Positions 35,140 to 41,926 of a stretch of DNA of 64,000 nucleotides are shown here, piece after piece; the stretch's first letter is position 1, and each line of letters begins with the position of its first letter. The stretch is from the NCBI GenBank assembly GCA_029961105.1, contig JASBVO010000002.1, forward strand, positions 1-64,000. Direction: 5' to 3'. Made by a program: the position numbers and the translations under genes. Under the pieces are notes generated by a model. That model ran no database searches and was not told where the DNA came from. It saw nothing but the letters and a program-made list of their open reading frames with translations. This DNA comes from Micrococcus sp. GTDB taxonomy: Bacteria > Actinomycetota > Actinomycetes > Actinomycetales > Micrococcaceae.

Positions 35140-35931
35140 TCAGTCGTCCAGGCCCTGCTCCCGCTGCAGGATCTGCAGGAACTGCAGGGCCTCCTCCGGG
35201 GTCAGCACAGTGTGCGCCGACAGCTCCAGGGCCGCCTCCTCCACGCGGCCGTCCCGCACCATGGCGGTGAGCTGGTCACGGAGGAAGGGCGGCAGGTCAG
35301 CGCTGGAGACCCGCACGGTGGTCTCATCGCGGACCACCTCGAGCTCGAAGGGGCGGTCCGCCGGCAGGGACTCGTTCAGCCAGTCCTGCGGGATCACCAG
35401 GTCGGTGGTGTCCGGAGCGGGGATACCCGGCTCCTGCGGACCGGACGGACGGCCCTGGTCGCCTGGTTGCCGAGGGTCCCGCCCCTGTCCGGGTTCGGGG
35501 TCCGGCGTCGGGCCCGCCGCAGGCGTGGACCGGGGCCCGGGCTCCCTCCCCGGACCGGCGTTCGAGCCCGGCGCGGAGCCCGGGCGGACCCACATCTGCG
35601 GATAGGTGGCCAGCGCCTGGACGTCCAGCATGGACTCGAAGGTGCCCAGGCCGGTGGACTGCCGGTAGGTCATCACCGCATCGCTGGTCCGGCCCGCGGC
35701 GATGAGCCGGTAGATCTCCCGGTGCGATTCCTGGTCGAGCCGGCTCGACGCCGCGCGGGCGCTCTCCGAGCTGACCCGGCCGGCCAGGGACCGCCTTCCG
35801 CCCCGGCGCTCCCGCGCCGTGGCGTCGGTGCCGGGGGCCGCGGAGGAGGCGCGGCGGGAGAGCCACCAGGCCCCACCACCCACGACGGCGCCCACGACCA
35901 CGACGATCATCGCCGGCACGAGGTATTCCAT
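35140..35931 (-). CDS. Membrane-anchored protein with ribosomal L7/L12-like helical motifs
   Basis: This 263-residue protein starts with one membrane segment (about 4-25, AMIVVVVGAVVGGGAWWL) and a basic stretch. The region 72-108 (EIYRLIAAGRTSDAVMTYRQ, then STGLGTFESMLDV) matches the pattern of the L7/L12 C-terminal domain, where helix-Gly-Arg-helix is followed by a TGLG turn. A long Pro/Gly linker (about 118-175) leads to a second domain. Its end (MVRDGRVEEAALELSAHTVL, then TPEEALQFLQIL) looks like a degenerate copy of the same motif. L7/L12-like domains elsewhere mediate protein binding. The function is unknown. It lies downstream of the degenerate ABC gene on the same strand, 23 bases away. 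Confidence 0.65.
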   Translation of the reverse strand: MEYLVPAMIVVVVGAVVGGGAWWLSRRASSAAPGTDATARERRGGRRSLAGRVSSESARAASSRLDQESHREIYRLIAAGRTSDAVMTYRQSTGLGTFESMLDVQALATYPQMWVRPGSAPGSNAGPGREPGPRSTPAAGPTPDPEPGQGRDPRQPGDQGRPSGPQEPGIPAPDTTDLVIPQDWLNESLPADRPFELEVVRDETTVRVSSADLPPFLRDQLTAMVRDGRVEEAALELSAHTVLTPEEALQFLQILQREQGLDD

Positions 35932-35954
35932 GGCACCAGTCTAGGTTGCATCCC

Positions 35955-37676
35955 TCAGGGCGCGTCGACCGTCCAGACCCGGTGTCCCGGAGCCATCCGG
36001 TCAGGATTCTGCGAGGTGAACAGCACCACGCCGGGATAGGCCTCCAGCTCGCGGCGCAGCAACCACATGCCCTCCTCGTCCAGGTCCGTGTCGATGCCGT
36101 CCAGGACGAGCAGGGGCGGGTCGTCCAGGAGGGCGCGGCCGAGCTTCAGGCGGGCCGCCTGGGAACCGGTGAGCGGGTGGCCGCCGTTCTTGATCCTTGT
36201 GTCCGTGCCCTTCGGCAGGCGTGCCAGCGCCTCGTCCAGGCCCACCCGGGCCAGCGCCCCGGCGGTCTCCTCGTCGGTGGCGGAGGGCTTGCGGTAGGTG
36301 ATGGCGCGCGAGACGGTGCCGCGTTCCAGGGGGATCCTCGCGGAGGCATGGCCCAGCAGCTTGCGGCGCTGGCGGCCCGGGGCGAGGGTGTAGTCGTAGC
36401 CGTCCACGACCATCTCCAGGTCTGGCACCGGCTGTCCCGGTGCGGCAGGAGTGTTCTGCCCGGAGAGCAGGTTCAGCAGCACGGTGTGGATCCGGCCCGG
36501 GTCCTGTGACCGGATGTGGACGACGTCACCGGCTCGGGCGTGGAGCATCGGCACCCGCTGGCCCTGGACCACCATGCGACCGACCTTCAGGCCGTTGCGG
36601 CCGGTGACGGACCGGTCCGGGGTGACGTCCTTCCAGTGCTCCTCGCGTTCCTTCTCCAACCTCTTCAGGGCAGCGGCCTCTGCCAGCAGCGGGGCCTGGA
36701 TGCGGCGGGCGGCCTTGTAGTTCTGCCGGTACTCCACCACGCGCCCCAGGTCCCCCAGCGGTGTGGTCATCACGCCCACCAGGGTCATGGAGGAGGCCAC
36801 CCCCGCAGCGTCGATCAACCCGAGGGCGCCCAGCACCACCACGGTCGCCGTGGCCAGGGAGGCCGCGGTGATGGCCGAGGCCCGGACCAGCCCGGTGATC
36901 CGGGCTCGCGCGACGGCGGCCCCCACCACCTTGCCCGAGTCCCGGTCCAGGGCGTTCAGCTCCCGGTGGACGCCGCCGGCGGCGTGGATGGACTCCCCCG
37001 CGCGGACCGTGTCCGCGATCCGGGCTGACATCCGGCCCCGGCGGCGGCGCAGGTACCGGGCACGGGCGAAGGTCGCCCTGGCCAACGGGGGCACCGCCAG
37101 GCCGAACAGCACGATCGGGATACCGACGGCCAGGCCCACCTGCCAGTTGGCCAGCGACAAGACGCCGAGCACCACCGCGACGAGGGGCAGCGAGGTCATC
37201 AGCGGGACGATGCCCTGCGAGACCCAATTGCGCACCGAGGTGAGATCGTTCGAGGCCCGGGTGATGGTCACCCCGAGCGAAGGGCCGCCGGTGCCGGCCA
37301 GGGAGGTGCCGATGAGCTTCCGGCGCAGTTCGTGGACGTAGTCCTGACCCAGGTCCTCTCCGACGACTCGTTCGGCCCAGCGCGCGCCGAAAATGGACAG
37401 CACCGCCACACCGAGGATCGTCAGCTGCGGCCAGGGGACCAGGGTCCGCGCACTGGCGACGGCCGCCGGGTCCAGGGCCGACCCGTCCGGCGCGGTGCCG
37501 GAGTTCAGCGCGGTGTTGTACTCGGCCGGGGCGCCCAGCAGGGCATCCACGCTGAACGCCATCACCAGTGCCATGACGGCCTGGAAGACCCCGAGCAGGA
37601 AGAGGATCACCAGCAGGTGTCGACGCCGGCCCGCCCAGATCGTGGGCATCCGTTCGGCCGCGATGGGCTTCATCAT
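35955..37676 (-). CDS. ABC half-transporter with a catalytically degenerate nucleotide-binding domain
   Basis: This 573-residue protein has the layout of a type I exporter half: about six membrane segments (18-315) with the normal coupling region (ITRASNDLTSVRNWVSQG), then an ATPase-like domain (360-573). The domain keeps its order and hydrophobic pattern but has lost the active site. Walker A is RSQDPGRIHT (389-398), without Gly-Lys-Ser/Thr. The Q-loop glutamine is missing (LGHASARIP), and the signature is LTGSQ (502-506). Walker B LLVLDG lacks the catalytic Glu, and the H-loop His is replaced (LFTSQN). The frame is intact with normal codon use, so it is not a simple pseudogene. It follows the DUF1611 gene after four bases, so both are one operon. 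Confidence 0.85.
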   Translation of the reverse strand: MMKPIAAERMPTIWAGRRRHLLVILFLLGVFQAVMALVMAFSVDALLGAPAEYNTALNSGTAPDGSALDPAAVASARTLVPWPQLTILGVAVLSIFGARWAERVVGEDLGQDYVHELRRKLIGTSLAGTGGPSLGVTITRASNDLTSVRNWVSQGIVPLMTSLPLVAVVLGVLSLANWQVGLAVGIPIVLFGLAVPPLARATFARARYLRRRRGRMSARIADTVRAGESIHAAGGVHRELNALDRDSGKVVGAAVARARITGLVRASAITAASLATATVVVLGALGLIDAAGVASSMTLVGVMTTPLGDLGRVVEYRQNYKAARRIQAPLLAEAAALKRLEKEREEHWKDVTPDRSVTGRNGLKVGRMVVQGQRVPMLHARAGDVVHIRSQDPGRIHTVLLNLLSGQNTPAAPGQPVPDLEMVVDGYDYTLAPGRQRRKLLGHASARIPLERGTVSRAITYRKPSATDEETAGALARVGLDEALARLPKGTDTRIKNGGHPLTGSQAARLKLGRALLDDPPLLVLDGIDTDLDEEGMWLLRRELEAYPGVVLFTSQNPDRMAPGHRVWTVDAP

Positions 37677-37680
37677 ATGT

Positions 37681-38826
37681 TCAGCGCTGCGGGAGCAGGG
37701 CGGTGGAGACGGCCGCCTCGGTCAGCTCGTAGGTGTCGATGACCGGGACGGACAGGACCTCGCGGGCCTCTGCGGTGGCCAGCGGCGAGGAGGTCAGCAC
37801 GCCGGAGACGGCGGCCACGTCAAGGCCCGCCTCCTGCAGCTCACGCACGCCGCCGACGGCGCCGAGGGCATCCCCGGCGGCGAACACGATGCGGTCCACG
37901 ACGGCCTGGAACAGCGGATCACGCAGCAGCCGGGCGGTCTCGCCCTGGTACACGCCGTCGGCGATCTCGACGACGACGACGTCCGTGTCCGTGTCGGCCA
38001 GGGCGTCGATGACGTTGACCGTCAGGGAACGGACCTGCTCGAAGTCGAGCCTGAAGGTGGTCGGGTACCCGAAGTCGGTGAAGTCCAGGACCTTGGCGGC
38101 GCCGCCGTCGTGGTAGATCATCGGGTCGTTGCCCGCGCCGGTGCCGGTGGACTTCCCGGCCGAGACCTTCAGGCCGGCGTTCGTCAGGCCGTTGACGAGG
38201 GTGGCCATGGCCGTGGACTTGCCCGAGTTCATGGAGGTGCCCAGCACCCCGATGACCGTGGGACGGCCCGGCAGGGCGCCGGCCAGCTCGGCGGCGGGGG
38301 CGCCGAGGCAGGGAACCGGGTTCAGGGCGTAGGGCGCGAAGCGGGTCAGGTTGACGACCCCGAGGTCGTCCGCGAGCAGGCCGAGGGGCTCGATCCGGGT
38401 CGGATCGTCCACGCTGACGTGCCGCTCGGTGACCATCCCGGCCACCCCGCCGGCGGCCACCAGGTGGCAGGGCTCGAGGGAATCGGGCACGTGGGCGAGG
38501 AACTGGTCGGCGGCATAGCGGTGGCCGTAGGCGAGCATGACGAGCGCCCCGGGGAACAGGATGGCCTTACGGGATCCGGGAGTCTCGATGCGTTTGTGGT
38601 TGAGGATCTCGGTCACGCGCGCCACCACCACGTCCCCGGCCCTCGGGGTGACGGTGGGGCCGGCGGCCAGGTGGAATCCCTGACGGTCCGCCTCGACGGC
38701 GCCGGCCACGAAACGGGTGGTGTAGGAGGCCTGGATGCGGGCCGGCAGCTCGATCCGCTGGTAGGTGGCGCGGGCGGTCTCGACCAGCGGAAGGACGCTG
38801 GTGGTGTTGGTCATCTCGATCGTCAT
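37681..38826 (-). CDS. DUF1611 family P-loop protein
   Basis: This 381-residue cytoplasmic protein has a Rossmann-like N-terminal domain and a P-loop NTPase domain. Walker A is GTSMNSGKST (196-205), intact, and a Walker B-like strand is DVVVVEIADG. The family includes DgcN, an N-acetyltransferase acting on D-glutamate in marine bacteria, but the partner DgcA is absent here, so that role should not be assumed. The gene is four bases upstream of the degenerate ABC gene and must be co-transcribed with it. ATG 38826 is preceded by GAGAGGCCCC; an ATG four codons later is possible. The 204-base gap upstream contains the inverted repeat at 38928. Confidence 0.8.
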   Translation of the reverse strand: MTIEMTNTTSVLPLVETARATYQRIELPARIQASYTTRFVAGAVEADRQGFHLAAGPTVTPRAGDVVVARVTEILNHKRIETPGSRKAILFPGALVMLAYGHRYAADQFLAHVPDSLEPCHLVAAGGVAGMVTERHVSVDDPTRIEPLGLLADDLGVVNLTRFAPYALNPVPCLGAPAAELAGALPGRPTVIGVLGTSMNSGKSTAMATLVNGLTNAGLKVSAGKSTGTGAGNDPMIYHDGGAAKVLDFTDFGYPTTFRLDFEQVRSLTVNVIDALADTDTDVVVVEIADGVYQGETARLLRDPLFQAVVDRIVFAAGDALGAVGGVRELQEAGLDVAAVSGVLTSSPLATAEAREVLSVPVIDTYELTEAAVSTALLPQR

Positions 38827-38927
38827 GGCAGGGGCCTCTCACTCGCTGTGGATCCGTGACCGTGCGGGTGTTCCGCCGGCCTCGGGTTCCATGGAAGCAA
38901 TCGGCCATGAACGGCACATGAGCCGCG

Positions 38928-38945
38928 GATGAGAACGCTCTCATC
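38928..38945. promoter_or_regulatory. Inverted repeat upstream of the DUF1611-ABC operon
   Basis: GATGAGA and TCTCATC are separated by four bases (38928-38934, 38939-38945), about 100 bases before the DUF1611 start. A ten-base palindrome TTCCATGGAA is at 38887-38896. Either may be an operator. The remaining bases of the gap 38827-39030 show nothing clear. Confidence 0.35.
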
Positions 38946-39030
38946 TTCGCGGGGTCCACCGGGCCACCGCGTCCCGGCCCGGGATGGTCCCCGGCCGGAG
39001 CGCAGCACCGGTCACTGCCCGTGAGTCGGC

Positions 39031-40242
39031 TCAGGCGGACGTGTCCCGGGGCAGCAGCGCGGAGGCGAGCACGGCCGCGAGCGCCGCCAGCACCACGGTC
39101 ATCATGACCGTGCCCGGCCAGCCCAGACCGGTCAGGAACACCCCGCCCAGCCAGCCGAACACACTGGAGCCGGCGTAGTAGCCCAGGTTGTACAGGGAGA
39201 CGGACTGAGCCCGGCCGGCCGTGGCGGCGGCGCCGGCCCAGCCCGAGGCGACCGCGTGCGCGGCGAAGAACGCCCCGGTGAACAGGACGGTGCCCACCAG
39301 CACGACCCAGACGCTGGGCGCCAGCGTGAGCAGCACGCCGGCGACCATGACCGCGGTGGCCGCCCGCAGCACGGCCGGGCGCCCATGGCGCGCGGCGAGG
39401 CGGCCGGCCAGCGGGGACGTCCAGGTGCCGGCCAGGTAGGCCAGGAAGATGAGCGAGACCACGGCGATCGGCAGGTCGAAGGGCTCCTCGGCCAGGTGAT
39501 AGCCCAGGTAGTTGTACATGGCCACGAAGCCGCCCATGAGCAGCGTGCCCTGGGCATAGATGGCCAGCAGCGCCGGGGAGCGGAGGTTGCCGGTCAGGGC
39601 GCCGACGGCCTGCCGGAGGGTCGTGCGGTGCGGGGTGAACCGGCGCGCGGCGGGCGCCAGCGCCAGGAACCCGGCGGCGCAGGCCACGGACACCAGCGTC
39701 ACCACCAGCATCCCCAGTCGCCAGTCCACCAGCTCACCCACCGGGGCGGCGACGATCCGCCCGCTCAGCCCGCCCACGGTCGTCCCCGAGATGTAGGTCC
39801 CGGCGGCGGCCGCGGCGGAGAGCCGGTGGACCTCCTCCGTGAGATAGGTGATGGCCAGGGCGGGAACGCCGCCGAGTGCGAGACCCTCGAGGAAGCGCAG
39901 CGCGAGCACCGCCTCGAAGGCCGGGACGGCGGTGACGGCCAGGGAGAGGGCGCAGGCACCGAGGACCGCCCAGCCCATGGCCCGCTTGCGGCCGAACCGG
40001 TCCCCGGCATAGGACCAGGGGATCACGCTCACCGCCAGCCCCAGGGTGGCCATGGACACCACCAGCGCGGCGTCCTGGGCGGAGACGCCGAGGTCGGCAC
40101 TGATCAGCGGCAGCATCGCCTGCGGTGAGTAGAGCTGGGCGAAGGTCGCGACGCCGGCCAGGAACAGGCCCAGCAGGAGCCGCCGGTAGCCGCCGGTCCC
40201 GGGGACGTGACCGGACCATGCAGCACCCCCTGACCCGTTCAC
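39031..40242 (-). CDS. MFS transporter (YnfM-like, 12 membrane segments)
   Basis: This 403-residue inner-membrane protein of the major facilitator superfamily has about twelve hydrophobic segments. The loop between segments 2 and 3 is YAGDRFGRKRAMGW, the classical MFS motif, and FLEGLALGGVPALAITYLTEEV is typical of the YnfM/CynX-like efflux branch. The N-terminus (FLAGVATFAQLYSPQAMLPLI) also fits that group. The substrate is unknown; arabinose or drug efflux has been proposed for relatives. Translation begins at GTG 40242 without a strong ribosome binding site. It is divergent from the phosphomannomutase gene. Confidence 0.85.
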   Translation of the reverse strand: MNGSGGAAWSGHVPGTGGYRRLLLGLFLAGVATFAQLYSPQAMLPLISADLGVSAQDAALVVSMATLGLAVSVIPWSYAGDRFGRKRAMGWAVLGACALSLAVTAVPAFEAVLALRFLEGLALGGVPALAITYLTEEVHRLSAAAAAGTYISGTTVGGLSGRIVAAPVGELVDWRLGMLVVTLVSVACAAGFLALAPAARRFTPHRTTLRQAVGALTGNLRSPALLAIYAQGTLLMGGFVAMYNYLGYHLAEEPFDLPIAVVSLIFLAYLAGTWTSPLAGRLAARHGRPAVLRAATAVMVAGVLLTLAPSVWVVLVGTVLFTGAFFAAHAVASGWAGAAATAGRAQSVSLYNLGYYAGSSVFGWLGGVFLTGLGWPGTVMMTVVLAALAAVLASALLPRDTSA

Positions 40243-40352
40243 GACTGCGACTCTAGACCGTCGGCGGCTGCCGCCCGGTCCGAGGCGGGCGCAGGAGGCC
40301 GGCGTTGGTCCGCCCGTCGCGGCACCGGACTGGCCTAGGATGGCATCTCGTG

Positions 40353-41870
40353 ATGACTTCAGTGGATCTCAGCCAGTCCTTCAAGGCCTATGACGTCCGG
40401 GGCATCGTCGGGGAGACGATCACCGCCGCCTCGGTGCGCGCGGTGGGCGCCGCCTTCGTGGACGTGCTGGGACTGAGTGGGGAACGGGTCCTGGTGGGCG
40501 GGGACATGCGTCCGTCCTCCCCCGGCTTCGCCCGTGCCTTCGCGGAGGGGGCTACGGCCCGCGGTGCCGACGTGGTGATGCTGGGACTGATCTCCACGGA
40601 CATGCTCTACTACGCCTGCGGCGTGGAGCAGGCGGCCGGCGTGGTGTTCACCGCCTCTCACAACCCCGCCGAGTACAACGGCATGAAGATGGCCAAGGCC
40701 GGTGCCGTCCCGGTGTCCTCGGACACCGGGCTGTTCGAGATCCGCGACGTCGCCCAGCGGTACCTGGATGCCGCGGAACTGCCCGCCGGGGAGCGCACCG
40801 GGTCGGTGACGGAGCAGGACATGCTCTCCGGCTACGCCTCCTACCTGCGGTCCCTGGTCGACCTGTCCGGCATCCGTCCGCTGAAGGTGGTCGTGGACGC
40901 CGGCAACGGAATGGCCGGCAAGACGACGCCCGCCGTCCTGGGCGACGCCGTCCTGGAGCCGCTGCCGCTGCAGGTCGTCCCGCTGTACTTCGAGTTGGAC
41001 GGCACCTTCCCGAACCATCCTGCCAACCCGCTGGAACCGGAGAACCTGCGGGACCTGCAGCGGGCCGTCACGGAACACGGCGCCGACCTCGGCCTGGCCT
41101 TCGACGGTGACGCGGATCGCTGCTTCGTGATCGATGAGAAGGGCGCTCCGGTCTCCCCGTCCGCCGTGACCGGGCTGGTGGCCCGCCGGGAGATCGCTCG
41201 GGCCAAGGCCGGCGACACCGTGAACGGCACCGTGCACGCCCCCGAGGCCGAACCGGTCGTCATCCACAACCTGATCACCTCCCGCGCCGTATCCGAGCTG
41301 GTGGCCGCCGAGGGCGGCCGGGCCGTGCGGACCCGCGTGGGGCACTCCTTCATCAAGGCCGTCATGGCCGCCGAGCGCGCCGTGTTCGGCGGCGAGCACT
41401 CCGCGCACTACTACTTCCGGGACTTCTTCAACGCGGACACCGGGATGCTGGCCGCCATGCACGTGCTCGCGGCCCTCGGTGCCCAGGACCAGCCGCTGTC
41501 CGAGTTGGCCGCCGAGTATGACCCGTACGCCGCCTCCGGGGAGATCAACTCCGAGGTCGAGGACAAGGCGGGCGCTGTGACCCGCGTGCTGGGGACCTTC
41601 GCCCCCTCCCTAGCCGTGGACGCCACCTCCGCTGGGGAGGACACCGTCGCGGACGACGCCCACCTGGCGGGAACCGGCCTGGCCGGGACCGGGGTGAGCG
41701 TGGACCGGATGGACGGCACGACGGTCTCGGCCGTGGACGGGTCCTGGTGGTTCAACCTCCGTCCGTCCAACACCGAGCCCTTCCTGCGCTACAACGGTGA
41801 GGCGAAGGACGCGACGACGATGGAACGCGTCCGCGACGCCGTGCTGGCCCTGGTCCGTCAGGACTCCTGA
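40353..41870 (+). CDS. manB: Phosphomannomutase/phosphoglucomutase
   Basis: This enzyme interconverts hexose 6- and 1-phosphates, feeding GDP-mannose and cell-envelope glycan synthesis. The 505-residue protein has the phosphoserine loop TASHNPAEYNGMK, the metal loop DGDADRC, the sugar loop GGEHSAHYYF and the phosphate-binding RPSNTEPFLR. All four domains of the alpha-D-phosphohexomutase family are therefore present. A Gly/Ala-rich segment (about 425-450) in domain 4 is slightly longer than usual. ATG 40353 was chosen; the adjacent GTG 40350 is better spaced from AGGA at 40337 and is equally possible. Confidence 0.92.
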   Translation: MTSVDLSQSFKAYDVRGIVGETITAASVRAVGAAFVDVLGLSGERVLVGGDMRPSSPGFARAFAEGATARGADVVMLGLISTDMLYYACGVEQAAGVVFTASHNPAEYNGMKMAKAGAVPVSSDTGLFEIRDVAQRYLDAAELPAGERTGSVTEQDMLSGYASYLRSLVDLSGIRPLKVVVDAGNGMAGKTTPAVLGDAVLEPLPLQVVPLYFELDGTFPNHPANPLEPENLRDLQRAVTEHGADLGLAFDGDADRCFVIDEKGAPVSPSAVTGLVARREIARAKAGDTVNGTVHAPEAEPVVIHNLITSRAVSELVAAEGGRAVRTRVGHSFIKAVMAAERAVFGGEHSAHYYFRDFFNADTGMLAAMHVLAALGAQDQPLSELAAEYDPYAASGEINSEVEDKAGAVTRVLGTFAPSLAVDATSAGEDTVADDAHLAGTGLAGTGVSVDRMDGTTVSAVDGSWWFNLRPSNTEPFLRYNGEAKDATTMERVRDAVLALVRQDS

Positions 41871-41926
41871 GGCTCCCCTCCTACGGGGCGCGGGCGAGGC
41901 TGATCCGGGGCAGCCGCCCGAAGGGG

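Noticed and set aside
35955-37676. Degenerate ABC gene as a frameshifted pseudogene
   Set aside because: The frame is uninterrupted for 573 codons, codon use is like the neighbours, and the domain order is complete. Only active-site residues differ.
37681-38826. Naming the DUF1611 gene dgcN (D-glutamate N-acetyltransferase)
   Set aside because: The family is right, but the partner epimerase gene dgcA is missing and the neighbour is a degenerate ABC protein, so the function should be left open.
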